From assembly GCA_033182465.1 (NCBI GenBank), contig CP137327.1, forward strand, positions 1,178,001 through 1,242,000: a DNA stretch of 64,000 nt, read 5' to 3'. The notes below the pieces were generated by a model, which was not told where the DNA came from, searched no databases, and saw only the letters and a list, made by a program, of their open reading frames with translations. This document shows, one piece after another, positions 1 through 10,942 of this stretch. Within the stretch, counting starts at the first letter, position 1, and the number at the start of each line of letters is the position of its first letter. The stretch is from Sanghuangporus weigelae. Its lineage: Eukaryota; Basidiomycota; Agaricomycetes; Hymenochaetales; Hymenochaetaceae. The position numbers and the translations under genes were made by a program.

Positions 1-2667
1 GATTCCAGATCGAGCTGCAATGAGTGACTTGAGAGTTGGTGTATATGACGAGATGTAGATGTCGAGAAGGTATTTTTCGGTGCCTTCCGCATCCTTATAT
101 GGACCTGCGGCGTGGAAAGGAAGAGCTGACAGGACCGATGTAGGACACCACCAGATACGCGACCCTTCACGAACCCCGAGTTCTTTGAGTCTCTGAACAA
201 CCTTTGAGACAACCCGATCCCATAATACCTTCATCACTCGTCGAAGCACTTCGTCATACTCGACCGAACTGACTCTGCACTCTCGACGGACCCGTATGAG
301 TTCGTCATGTAGAGCGATTGCGTCGGCATTGAAGTCTTTGTCAAGCGGAATACAGACACACGGAGCCTCTTTGTCCGAGATAACAATGAGCACATCGCAC
401 CTGTATTCGGAGTGGTTGACTACGATGACCGGTCCCTCGGAGACCGCCTGCTGCAGGACCTTAAATGGTGCAGCTCGGAGGAAGTCCTCGAATCCAGGTA
501 TTCGCCGCACTTCCTCGATTATTTCTTGCTGTTCCTGATAGAGCTGCCGTACTTGCACCATCATCTGGTCGATTGAACGCTGATTCTGCGATCCACCGTA
601 CGCGAGAACTCCATTCGCGTTTCCATCGACAGTTGAAATAGCAGACCTTGGTTCGGAGGATGTCATTAATGTCTCCAGAGTGCGACTGCAATCTCTTAAT
701 CTGTCCGCGAGTGCTGTGTCTGCACTATAAAGTTGTTCAAGCGGAGACCGGAATCCACGCATCTGCGACCACAACAAGGCCCTTCCTTGCTCAAGGAGCT
801 CGATCGCTTGAGTCAGATTGCCCTTTTCAATGGCATAGGAAGCAGCATCGAGGGCAAGTGCTCGGTAACGGCCATCACTGGACAGAAAGTCATGCCGTGA
901 CGACAGAGTAGGCCTAATCGTGAGCGCAAGTTGGAGGATTGACGCGGCTGTCCTATATGCCTCAAAAGTTGTCTGGTGATCACGACTTCGTGCCAATGTT
1001 GCCCAATAGTGTGCTGCTCTAAGTCGGTCCGACGATCTCGACAAAGTATGTTCGGTGGCATGCCTTAGGGAGCTGATGGATTCTTCGTAATCCTCTATAC
1101 GTCCTATTTTTTCGTACCGAGTGTGGAGAGAACGGGCAAGATTGTACAAAGACCAAGGACAGTCCGGGTGCCCATCGGGTAGATGCGTCAGGGCCTCGCG
1201 GTACAGCATTATAGATTCCTCAAGGTCCTCCATTTTCCCAGCCAGGTCGAAGCGATACGACAGGGAACTTGCAAAGTTACATAATGGAAAGTGACGATTG
1301 GGATGATTCTTTGGTCGAAGAGTCAGAGCAGCACGGTATAGCGAAATGGATTCCTCCAGGTCGCAAACTCTTCCGGTATGTACATAACGAGATCTTAGGG
1401 ACAATGCGAGTCCGCTGAGAGAGAGATGACGGTCCGGATGGCCCTCGAGTCGAAGGGCCAAAGCATCTCGATGAAGTGAGATTGATTCCTCGAGATCCTC
1501 AAGTCTTTCACTGCGTGCATACCGAGTCCACAGGGAATTGGCAAGACCTTCCAGTGATAGATGGCGATCGGAGTGACCTGCATGTCGAAGGTCTAGAGCA
1601 GTGCGTTCCAACAAGATCGATTCCTCAAGGTCTCCGAGTCTTCCGCTGTGTGCATAGCGATCTGATAAGGAAATTGCAAGACTACCCAGTGAATGATGGC
1701 GATCTGGGTGATTCACGGGTAGAAGATTCAGGGCAACACGGTCCAACGAAATCGCTTCATCGAGGTCTTCTATTTTTCCTTTGAGAGTATAACGAGTTCC
1801 CAGGGCTATTGCAAGGCCGCTCAGAGAGCAACGACGATCGAGGTGATCCTCGGGTAAAAGACCTAAAGCGGCTCGGTGCAGGGCGATCGATTCCTCAAGA
1901 TCATCCACTCTTCCGTTATGCGTATAACCATCCAATAGTGTATTTGCAAGATTACTCAGCGAACGGTGGCGGTACTGGTGACCCTCTGGTCGAAGATTCA
2001 AAGCTTCACGGTGCAGTGAGACCGATTCCTCGAGGTCCTCATATCTCCCACGGTGCAAATAACGAACTCGTAGTGAAGATCCAAGGTTATCTAAGGAGTC
2101 ATGGAGATCCTGGTGTCCCTCAGATCGCGCAATCAGAGCGGCCCGATGCAGCACGATCGATTCCTCGAGGTCATCTATTTCTCCACTATGTATATAACGT
2201 GTATACAAAGAATGTGCAAGATTGAACAGCGACTGATGACGATCTGGGTGACCTTCAGGTCGAGATACCAGAGCGGAACGATGTAGCAAGATTGATTCTT
2301 CAAGATCTTCGGTCCGTCCATTGCACGTAAACCGAGCCCAGAACGAGCACGCGAGGCAATTCAGAGAGATAGGACGACTCGGATGGCCCTCAGGCCAAAG
2401 CAACAGCGCCTCTCGACCCAGTTTAACCGCTTTTTCCAGGTCCACGATGTTTCCGCACCGGTTGTATTGCTCATAAAGTGACATCACAAGGTCATTCAAT
2501 GATCGAGCACGCTGAGGATGACCTGGAGGACAAGAATCAAGAACAGCTTGTTGGAGGGCAATGGTAGAGTCAAGATCTTCCTGGCTTTCAGTTTGTTCAA
2601 AGCGCGACCATGATGCATCAGCTTGAATCGATAGTGATTCAAACTCTTGAAGTGCATCAGAAGGCAT
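1..2667 (-). CDS. TPR-CHAT (caspase-like) protein, copy 1, 3' part outside window
   Basis: The minus strand is open without a stop from an ATG at 2667-2665 to base 1, exactly 889 codons, so the gene continues past the left edge. The protein opens with twelve 45-residue TPR-like repeats of the type 'EDLEESISLHR..AL..RPEGHPDRH.SL.NLA.SL..RY', then a linker. From about base 590 down it enters the N-terminal half of a CHAT domain ('GFEDFLRAAP', 'VIVVNHSEYRCD', 'GSRIWWCPTS'). CHAT domains are caspase-fold peptidases with a His-Cys dyad; both dyad residues would lie outside the window. TPR-CHAT proteins are expanded in agaricomycetes, and their targets are mostly unknown. The same family recurs at 34340-37320 and 59840-62560; this copy shows no break in the visible part. 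The frame stays open 17 codons upstream of the chosen ATG before a stop, with no other Met. Confidence 0.85.
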   Translation of the reverse strand, partial: MPSDALQEFESLSIQADASWSRFEQTESQEDLDSTIALQQAVLDSCPPGHPQRARSLNDLVMSLYEQYNRCGNIVDLEKAVKLGREALLLWPEGHPSRPISLNCLACSFWARFTCNGRTEDLEESILLHRSALVSRPEGHPDRHQSLFNLAHSLYTRYIHSGEIDDLEESIVLHRAALIARSEGHQDLHDSLDNLGSSLRVRYLHRGRYEDLEESVSLHREALNLRPEGHQYRHRSLSNLANTLLDGYTHNGRVDDLEESIALHRAALGLLPEDHLDRRCSLSGLAIALGTRYTLKGKIEDLDEAISLDRVALNLLPVNHPDRHHSLGSLAISLSDRYAHSGRLGDLEESILLERTALDLRHAGHSDRHLSLEGLANSLWTRYARSERLEDLEESISLHRDALALRLEGHPDRHLSLSGLALSLRSRYVHTGRVCDLEESISLYRAALTLRPKNHPNRHFPLCNFASSLSYRFDLAGKMEDLEESIMLYREALTHLPDGHPDCPWSLYNLARSLHTRYEKIGRIEDYEESISSLRHATEHTLSRSSDRLRAAHYWATLARSRDHQTTFEAYRTAASILQLALTIRPTLSSRHDFLSSDGRYRALALDAASYAIEKGNLTQAIELLEQGRALLWSQMRGFRSPLEQLYSADTALADRLRDCSRTLETLMTSSEPRSAISTVDGNANGVLAYGGSQNQRSIDQMMVQVRQLYQEQQEIIEEVRRIPGFEDFLRAAPFKVLQQAVSEGPVIVVNHSEYRCDVLIVISDKEAPCVCIPLDKDFNADAIALHDELIRVRRECRVSSVEYDEVLRRVMKVLWDRVVSKVVQRLKELGVREGSRIWWCPTSVLSALPFHAAGPYKDAEGTEKYLLDIYISSYTPTLKSLIAARSGI

Positions 2668-2935
2668 GTCGTGAGTGGATTCTGGGTAAACATAAGTATT
2701 TAGGTCGATCTCAGATAGAAGTCAGATGTGTTACCAGATGACACAGATACTCAATACAACAAGAATTAGGGAAAATTCATTATAAATTCAGATGATAGGT
2801 GTGGTGTTTTCAGGCAGGTCTGTAAGATGGTCAAGATCAAGAGATGGTATGATGAGAGCATCCGTCTCCTCGGCAACTTCCGCATTATGTAACTCTCTCC
2901 CATATTCGTTGATTTTGTCTTCATAACCGTCCACG

Positions 2936-4233
2936 ATGTCGCTAAAATACGCTCTAGAAAAGGAGGTAGCGATCGCGGCAGTACTCCGCGCCTGCAAGCT
3001 TACCTCTTCTGTATTCAATAAATTGGTCAAGGGTGAACAGCTCACGAAGAGCGATAAATCACCAGTCACTGGTCCGTGTATCTTGCACCGAATACATAAC
3101 GATTGCATATACTCATAATGATCATCTCCATGCAGTTGGTGACTATGCAGCGCAAGCCGTCGTAAACACGATTCTAGCAAATGCATTCCCAGGCGATAAA
3201 ATCGTTGGAGAGGAAGATTCGTCGGACCTACGGCTAGAAACAAACACCAATTTGCGAAATCGGGTTGTCGAGCTCGCGAATGAGTCTCTCACTGATGATC
3301 TTGCACTCGGTGACAACGTGCAGTGGGGAATCGGTCCAGGAAGTGAGCGCACCTCAGACGAGCTAATGAACGCAATTGATCGTGGAAATCACGGGGGAAG
3401 CAAGGTTGGACGTATGTGCCATGTCTGCATCAGCTTGACATTCATATTGAGCATTCATTCTAGGGTTGTGGACGTTGGATCCCATCGATGGCACAAAGGG
3501 TTTTCTTCGTGGCGAACAGTATGCTGTATGCTTAGCATTCCTTGTCGACTCCAAAGTCCAAGTCGGTGTCATCGGTTGCCCCAACTTACCTGTCGTCGCC
3601 ACAAACCCGGACGGACGAAGAGGCTGCCTATTCATCGCAGTCAGGGGACAAGGAGCGGAACAAGTGGGTGTATAAGCTCGCCATGACCCTACTATTTCCA
3701 ACCATTTGCCAGCGCTCTCTAGATAATTCAAATCCCCAACGTCTCGCGATCCCAAGATTCAAGGAGTCAGATCTGAACTTCCTTGAATCGGTAGATCCGG
3801 GTCACTCCTCTCATGGTTTCAACGAACGCGTCGCGAGAATGTTAAATGTATCTAGAGAACCAACACGCATGGACAGTCAGGCAAAATACTGCGCGCTCGC
3901 CCGTGGCGACGGCGCGATTTATCTTCGGATGCCTGTTCGAGCAGATTACGAAGAGAAAATCTGGGTCAGTGGCTCGAAACATCCCCAGCTAGTATGCGAA
4001 CTCATCTGTTGCTTCAATAGGACCATGCTGCTGGATCTCTAATAGTAGAAGAAGCAGGCGGTCTCGTAACCGACTCTCGCGGTGAGGCGTTAATTTTTGG
4101 ACTTGGCCGCACCCTTGGAGAGAACTTCGGTGTTGTCGGATCTGGAAAAGACCTGCATAGCAAGGTCATAGAGGCAATTAAAAGAGCGAAACAAGAAGAA
4201 GCCGACAATCAACCCGGTGCAAGTAAAATCTGA
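2936..4233 (+). CDS. MET22: 3'(2'),5'-bisphosphate nucleotidase (Met22/Hal2 type)
   Basis: Five exons (2936-3071, 3136-3411, 3464-3663, 3713-3964, 4021-4233) join to 358 residues, close to yeast Met22/Hal2 (357). The enzyme hydrolyses 3'-phosphoadenosine 5'-phosphate (PAP) to AMP, clearing a toxic by-product of sulfate assimilation and sulfotransfer; it is Mg-dependent and Li/Na-sensitive. Visible signatures are 'SPVTVGDYAAQA' spanning the first splice, the metal-binding 'GEED', the inositol-monophosphatase motif 1 'LDPIDGTKGF' in exon 3, and motif 2 'DHAAGSLIVEEAGG' in exon 5. The start ATG is the first in frame and gives the usual N terminus 'MSLKYALEKE'. The upstream TPR-CHAT gene is divergent, 268 bp away. 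No defect seen. Confidence 0.95.
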
Positions 4234-4577
4234 GGTGTTTTGTTATCTGTGTAATGATGATCACCGTCAACTCATTGTGTATCCATAGTGTAGACTTATA
4301 GAAGCATTGCATACACGCGGCTTTAGATCTCACTGTTTTGCGTGACTCTGTCTTCTGATATGTCTCTTCTGCTTCTACCCACACCGGAGCCGGCGGGTTA
4401 ATCTGAGCCGCAAAGTCGTATCAGGAGGTCGACTTTTTGCCTTTATTCGTCATTAAGTTTACCGGGAGAATGTCGGTTGTTCGCGTCGAGAACATCATGA
4501 CTCCATATAAGAATATGCGTCCAGCCTCTTATACGCCGCACCAGTTTTGTTTTCTCTGGTCTTTTGTGCGATCCAGT
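4234..4577. promoter_or_regulatory. Intergenic region and putative esterase promoter
   Basis: This holds the 3' flank of the nucleotidase gene and the upstream region of the SGNH esterase. A TATA-like 'CATATAAGAATA' begins near 4504, about 75 bp before the esterase ATG. I see no gene here; the role of the TATA-like run is inferred from position only. Confidence 0.3.
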
Positions 4578-6354
4578 ATGCTTCTGGTGAAGTCTGTTCT
4601 CTTGTTATTCTGTCTAATGCTCCCCGAGGCTCAAGCTGAAAAGATCGTCCATAACATCGACCCTCAAATATATCATCACGGGAGATGGGACAAGTCTCCT
4701 GGAACTTGGTGGTGCGCATCAATAAGTATTAAGAATAAGGGAGAGACTAACTATGTATAGGGCGGGGACAGGATTCAAGTTGAACGTGCAAAACCTGAAG
4801 TCATTGGCGCTGAATCTTGGACCTCATACGACTTCTCCATCCGTACCCGTTGGAGTCTCTCTGGACTATGGACCGTTCGTCACCGTGAACATCTCTGCTG
4901 GAAACAATGTCATCCCGCTAGATTCCTTGAAAAGTTCCGAGAAGAAAAATACTGTTGTCCGTATCAACTCTTGGGGGTGGCAGAATAATCGAGTCAACTT
5001 GGAGTCGATAGCACTGAACGCGGTACGTGTCTGATTTGATAATCCCTCTTCTCCAAATTTCAGCTGACATGTCATGAATAAGGACGCCAAAATCCTCCCG
5101 TACATACCGTCTAGGCTCACATTTCAATTCATTGGAGACTCGCTCTCAGCGGTCCGTTCTCTAAATATAACTTGAGAGCCTAGACCTTATCGAGTTTCCT
5201 TTAGGGCCAATATCTTCCGCAGGGCGTTGATCAAGCTTGGCCATTCTTGGTTGGAGAAGCATTCAAAGCCGAACATGTCGTCGTCGCCCAACCGGGAATC
5301 GCTCTTACTGTAAGTCCCTCTGACCACTATTTGGAATGTCTCGCTAATCAATGCGTGCTTTCCGCTTATTGAAGGATATCGTGTCTTACGGTAATCCGCG
5401 AGGGATGTCAGTCCAATTCTTCAAGGTTCGCTCGAGCCATCTTTCGTCTCTTGGGATTTTGTGGCACGATTTTTTGCTTCGCCATTCTAGACAGAGGACT
5501 CAGGTTATTACCACTCTGCTGAACATAACTACACAACTCCATGGGACTTCTCGCGAGACGTCCCATCACCGAATGTTGTGATCCTGCATTTGGGGTATGC
5601 TCTCTCAGATCTCTGTGAATAAACAGCTCATTGAACTCAATGCAAATTTCTCAGAGCTAATGATAATGGCCAAAACGTTCCTGCCGACACCTTTGTACAA
5701 GTGAGTATCTCGGTTTATGCTGTATGACAGGATGAATGTGAGCTATCTAACCGTCTTATAATTATTTATGTAGAATTATCTCATCTTCCTCGGTCACTTA
5801 AGGAGGATCTATAGAACTCAGCCTTTCCTTATTCTCACTCCGGTGAGCTCTCTGACATATTAGATCGTCGATTAGCTCATTATAGAAATACTTTGCTAGT
5901 GGGGTTGGCCACAACCTGATGGGACTGTCGGTTACTATTATCAGGGAAAATATGAAGAGATTCTGAATCACTGGTGGGAACATATATATGCTTGTTCCAG
6001 AATGCGAGAAATCGCTTACGTATCGACTAGGAAAGCGTCTGGTGATCACAACACGTTCCTTGTGAACACGACAGGATGGGTTACATATGATGATGTAAGT
6101 TGCCAACTTCTCTTTGTTTCAAGTTCCTTGTTTCGTATTTTTAACTCCTGACCTGATCATCCAGATCTTTCATGAGTGAGTTATTATATTAGTTTCGACT
6201 TTATTCCGGTCACGCATTGATAGCCTTTGGTCCTCTTTGAAGTAATCTTCATCCCACTGTAGCAGGTCATCAGAAGATTGCGGACTTATTCGGGACGTGG
6301 TTGAAGGATTTCGGGATTCATCCACAGAAGTTCTGGGAGACGGAAGTAGATTGA
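4578..6354 (+). CDS. Secreted SGNH-hydrolase esterase (CE2/CE3-like)
   Basis: Eleven exons: 4578-4711, 4761-5022, 5083-5151, 5205-5309, 5375-5425, 5491-5594, 5655-5700, 5774-5842, 5900-6094, 6165-6175 (11 nt) and 6243-6354. They total 1158 nt, 385 residues. The start was chosen because it gives a clean signal peptide ('MLLVKSVLLLFCLMLPEAQA'). The N-terminal ~130 residues look like a beta-sandwich module; the rest is an SGNH hydrolase. The nucleophile Ser is about residue 152 in 'FIGDSLSAGQYLPQG', block III is 'LGANDNGQ', and the catalytic Asp/His pair is about D349/H352 in 'HDNLHP'. This two-part order recalls carbohydrate esterase family 2, which deacetylates xylan and other glycans outside the cell. 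The D-x-x-H motif is assembled only if the 11-nt exon is used, which supports that exon. Exact substrate is unknown. Confidence 0.85.
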
Positions 6355-7007
6355 GCCACGGAGGAAAACAGCTACATATCCTCCCTGTCAGGCACAATAT
6401 GTACCGATGCTGAATTGTGATTGTTGTCGATAACGTGGTAACAAAGTATCCAAAAACCAAATTAATCAACCCGCGCCAGCGCCTTTTTGACGGCCATCAC
6501 CATCTCTCCTCGGATCTCGTCAAGGCCCGAGTAGGTTTGAGACAAGAGAAGCAAATGAGTTTACTGGCCTCACGCCGGCTTGTTGACTGAGTCTGGGCAA
6601 ATCATTCAGAAGTGCGTTCGAGAACTCCTTCAGGGCAAAAGAGTCGCTCGGTTCTTATTGTCGTGCGAGAATACTTGCCCTCCAACACTTCCGACGAGCG
6701 CCTAATGCCCAGAAAATCCTGTCGGTCGGTGGTATTCCTTTTGTGCAGGAGATATGAATATTGAGAGCGGTCACGTGTACTCATATTTGCACCGCCCCAC
6801 AGTTTTACGTCATGCGCAAATTTGATGAAGCACCACTGCACGCTTGTCCGCCTTGGGCTCTTCTCGAACCTAATAAAGGGCAACAGCCATGATTTCTTCT
6901 TCGCATCCCCCCTCTCACCCGCCTTGCTGTCTCTCACAGTTTTTACTGCCCAGGTGTCCTGAAGAACAGTACCGAGGAACGTAGGTCCTGCAAACATCAG
7001 TACCAGT
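6355..7007. other. Intergenic, no gene seen
   Basis: Between the esterase stop and the Sur7/PalI start I find only short unsupported frames, including a 173-codon antisense frame without family resemblance that overlaps the next gene's first exon. It presumably carries the 3' UTR and the promoter of the downstream gene. Confidence 0.4.
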
Positions 7008-8322
7008 ATGAAGTACCGCGCGTTCTCCATTCCGGGATCCATTTTCCTAGTATGCGCCCTCGTCCTGCTCATCATCGTCTCCATCTCTCTGCCCTTCTTC
7101 TCGGCCATGGATGTCGCGCGCACTCACTTTGGCACTGGGATTCGCTCAAACAATGAAGACGATGCAATCAGTCAACTTCGCGTGAGTGATAGACAGACAG
7201 TGACTTTAATTCCCTTCATTGATAGTTTTGTTGATTTAGTTCGGTATCTGGTTAGAGCTTCGAGACCGTAGTGACATGCGGTGATATTCAATGACTTTAT
7301 TTTAGGTCTGTTTGCTTCTACAGGGCGTCGGATGGAGACAGGTTCTGCAGTCCGAGACGTGAGTCGCACCATTCTTTTTCATTTCTTGTTCTTTTTTTGT
7401 CCCGCATTCGGTACCTGGTGCGCCTGCGCCCATTTCGGATCTTTTTAGATATTGTGCGCCCGTACACAGCCGTAATTCCTTTGATTCTGTCTGATTCGAT
7501 CTAGCTGGTAAACGACGCGCACTGATTGATGCTTGATTACTCCATGCAACCACTTTTTCGCGAGTAGACCATGGTTACGCTGTTGGCATCCGGTCTCCTA
7601 CTTCGAGTGATACAGCAACTGTTGGCTCAAGCTGGACCCGTGGACTCGCAATCCACCCCGTAGGTGTGTGCTTCGTTGTCTTTTAATGCGTTGTCGTGTC
7701 GTTTGATCTGAATCTGAATTATACTTATTTCCAATATAAACCTTAAAACATCAAACTATAAATCATGATCAATTGATCCGGTTGATGCGCCCTCATCAAC
7801 ACTGCTTCGCGCCTCCTCTTCATTGCGACTGTCTCGCAACAAATATACTTTTCTTGATAACCAAACATCTTCTCAAACTGTAGCCGCAGCCATCACCTTC
7901 TTCGCTCTCCTCTCCTCCTTCTCGACACACGTGACTATCACGCTTGTGGCCTCCCTCCTTTCTTTCCTTGCGGCGTTCCTTACGCTCATCGCATTCGCGT
8001 GTGATATTGCCTTGTTTGCGTTCGCGAAACATTCGTTTGGTGACTTGGACGGCGTCAACGCGGATACCGACACTGGACCTGGTACGTAACCTTCTCGTTG
8101 ATATTTGTCCCTATTTCTTCTTAATGCAAGCACTTGTATGGTCACCACTAACATATCTTTATAGCTTTTTGGCTCACGTTCGTCTCGTTCTTCCTCCTGT
8201 GCTTCGCAGGCTGCACAGTCTGCTTCGGACGTCGCCGTGCACGTATGGATAATGCCAGCTCTTCATATCCTATGACTACGTCCAGCAAGCCCTTCTGGAA
8301 ACGTTTCCGTCGTATCTATTAG
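7008..8322 (+). CDS. Sur7/PalI (Rim9)-family four-helix plasma-membrane protein
   Basis: Six exons (7008-7181, 7240-7250, 7324-7358, 7568-7663, 7884-8081, 8165-8322) give 223 residues. The first helix lies at about residues 10-32 ('FLVCALVLLIIVSISLPFF'). An extracellular loop follows with 'FGIWASDGDRFCSPR', the W..C pattern typical of Sur7/PalI loops, assembled across an 11-nt exon. Two further helices are in exon 5 ('AAAITFFALL', 'VASLLSFLAAFLTLIAFA') and a fourth in exon 6, then a basic Ser-rich cytosolic tail. Family members act in eisosomes, endocytosis or ambient-pH (Rim/Pal) signalling. Which of these applies here cannot be told from sequence. Confidence 0.85.
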
Positions 8323-9689
8323 GTACTGACGGAGCTTACGGTGCATTTCGTATCGGATACGGATTGACTTGACGTAAAGGATAAAATGACTACTCGGATT
8401 TGATCTACCTGTCAACATGCTAACTCGGTTCGACTGTGTTTCGCCCATATTGTCATATTTCGTTGGTTCTCTGTTTGATTGAACTTTTTTGTTGTTGTTT
8501 GCGCTTCTAACTATACCCATCCGTGATGACAAGCGCTTATTTGTGTTTCCTAGTTTGCTGGTCCCGACGTAGCTTCTTCGTGGTTTGCGATTGTAGAATG
8601 TGCTCCCGAGTATTGACGGATTTTGAGATCAATTAAAATATTTACTCTGATGAAAACTTTTGCTATCCCAATGATACTGCTGTGTAACTCTTCTAAGCCA
8701 ATCAAGTTTGGTATTTCAGGTAAACCTCATGAAGATTGGTCAATTCGTGAGTCCAGAAAGTCAAGTCGCGTCATTTATTTGTCTTTCTTCACTCCCAAAA
8801 TGACCTTACATCTTACTATCACGAAGGTGGGAGAATGATGTTAGTGCATAAAATGAACAATGTTCCTGCTTCGAATATATCCTTCGTATTGCGATGTCGA
8901 GGCCTCTTGAACCTTGATGTTCCCAAGAGAACGGAGATAGTCCTTTCACGGACCTCGCCTTGTTGGCGTCCAGACATAGACGATAATAACCGTCATGTTT
9001 GGGAATATCTTGAGTCGGATGAAGAAGCCTGTCAAGCGCGCCCTCAGACGTTCATTGAAGAAGAGAGAGGTTGTCCCGGAATTGATATTACCTCGTCCAA
9101 CTACCGCGCTCGATGCAGCCAGAAGTAGTTCCACATTTTTAAAGTATCTGTAAGCTCCTGATAGACATTAATATTGGCTCGGAGACTAACTGATGTCTTG
9201 TGATCCTATCATTTCCCGACCTTGAGATCGAATAATTATTGTTCAATGACTCCCACAAAAAGATGGCCCATGGAAACAAGAAACCGTCGAAGGCGTGTTC
9301 AACAAGTTCTATGCGATCGCCTATCCGAACTATAGGCTCTATCTTACGATTTGGAAACCTCTTTGCGACTCGCAGACGAAAAATCCAGAATGGTGGTACG
9401 AGGCGGTTCTTGTCGTAGCAATCCAACTTCAACTACATAACCCTAGGCGACGCACGCGAGACCAACAAATCAGATAGAACATATAAACAATACAGCATGC
9501 CAACACTGGCAACAACAGAAATCATATCATTACGAATTGGAGACACTCAAGTCAGCATCGAAAAGATCAAAGGAGTGAGCTGGAGTGTTCAATCAGATAA
9601 ACAACCAAACAAACAATGTGAGGGGCACAAGAAGTAGTGCGTCGAAACGGAGTATACGCAATCCGCTCAGGTAGAGGAATGTTCCTCTT
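8323..9689. other. Intergenic with possible gene relic at about 9020-9480
   Basis: No complete gene is supported. Two plus-strand stretches look exon-like: about 9019-9150 (basic, 'MKKPVKRALRRSLKKRE') and about 9265-9477 ('[21 protein letters not shown]', ending in a stop). They could be two exons of a short gene separated by an intron, or a relic. I recognise no family in either, so no function is offered. Confidence 0.25.
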
Positions 9690-10320
9690 TCATGCAACGC
9701 CCTCTACTTTCTTGCTCTTCCCGGTGATCGTGAGCGCCTTGTGGATGAACGGTAAGACACCACCACCGGCAATAGTCGCTTTGACCAAAGTATCTAGTTC
9801 TTCATCCCCACGGATTGCAAGCTGCAGATGGCGCGGAGTGATACGCTTAACTCGCATGTCCTTCGACGCATTACCTATGAAACCGGTTAGTACCAGTTCA
9901 CAGACAGAAACAAGCAATCAAGATGGAATAACGGTAGAAGTAAGAGGGCTCATGAATATACTAGGAACGGATAAAGAAAATAGGGAATGGCTTAATCACC
10001 TGCAAGCTCAAGGACTTCCGCAGTAAGGTATTCAAGAATGGCAGAAGTATACACTGCCGCCTTCGCTCCAATGCGCACGTTATGTTGAGTGCGTTGCTTC
10101 AAGTAACGATGGATACGACCAACAGGGAACTACAGCGACGAAATGGCACGGTCAGTTATATCAATAGAGCGAGTAGTGAATATAAACATACCTGGAGCCC
10201 TGCCTTCGCACTGCGTGTCTGTGCAGGCGCTTTCGCAGATGTTTCGCCAGAGTTTATTATATTCCTCGTCTGCGTCGCATCTCCCGACTTTGATTTACCG
10301 CCAGAACCCTTCGGAGGCAT
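9690..10320 (-). CDS. HTZ1: Histone variant H2A.Z
   Basis: Three exons on the minus strand (10320-10192, 10129-10000, 9874-9690) give 147 residues. The core is unmistakable: '[19 protein letters not shown]', 'VLEYL'-type alpha-2 ('[17 protein letters not shown]'), '[17 protein letters not shown]' and '[16 protein letters not shown]'. The H2A.Z-type spacing and the 'GGGV.P.IHK' C-terminal docking region separate it from canonical H2A. H2A.Z replaces H2A in nucleosomes flanking promoters, deposited by SWR1. The tail before the fold is about 43 residues, longer than usual and poor in Lys (five: 4, 9, 11, 30, 39). Introns lie just before the FPVGR segment and inside 'LAG/NAS'. Confidence 0.95.
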
Positions 10321-10545
10321 GTTTATTGCTCGTGAAGTTTAACGTTCGTTAAAAAAATCTGAGTGTTTCAGAGACTGCGGCAAATGTTTTGTCAGCGGTG
10401 AAATTCCTAAGTTGCGCTAATTAAACAGACACATCGAAGACCACAACAGCAGCAAGAATGCCACCATATGTAGTCTTCGATGCGAGGGCCTAATGGTAGT
10501 TGCCGCCACTTAGTTATACTCACCTAAGCAAAAGCACCTGTGTGA

Positions 10546-10942
10546 CTAAACAACTCGTTTCTGAAGCACCTGTCTTCGTTCAGCACGTCCGCTTGATGAA
10601 AAGAGGATCTGAAAAGGGCAGCACGCGTCGAGTGAGCAACGACACGTCGAATGAGCGTGTCTTTGCGAAAGTGACTTACGGTCGGTGGTGGTGGACAGAG
10701 CGTGAAGTGCAAGCTGGACTGGATGTTCGGCGCCGCGTCGTTTGAGGCCCTGATGAGCGTGGGAAACAGGTTTGGGAAATCGAACCATGCGGCCAAATAG
10801 GGGTCAACAAAAGGGGTTAATATACCTGTAATGCTAGAGATGAAAGACATCAGAAGAGCTCATCGGAACAGTGTTGTGCCGAATTATAGCTTAAGGCGAG
10901 GACAAACATACCTTTGCCGCAATTGTCGCGGTGAAAAGGCAT
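10546..10942 (-). CDS. Possible small three-exon gene, unknown
   Basis: Minus-strand segments 10942-10912, 10825-10680 and 10608-10546 have matching GT..AG borders and phases and would encode 79 residues: 'MPFHRDNCGKGILTPFVDP', a hydrophobic-aromatic stretch ('YLAAWFDFPNLFPTLIR'), then a short basic C terminus. I do not recognise it. It lies 225 bp upstream of H2A.Z in the same orientation, so it could alternatively be chance splice signals in a promoter region. Confidence 0.3.

Noticed and set aside
4495-4722. Antisense and upstream-start variants of the esterase first exon
   Set aside because: Only the ATG at 4578 gives a clean signal peptide directly followed by the mature N terminus.
7873-8154. 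Antisense frames over the Sur7/PalI gene
   Set aside because: They mirror the membrane-helix exons of the plus-strand gene and show no family features of their own.
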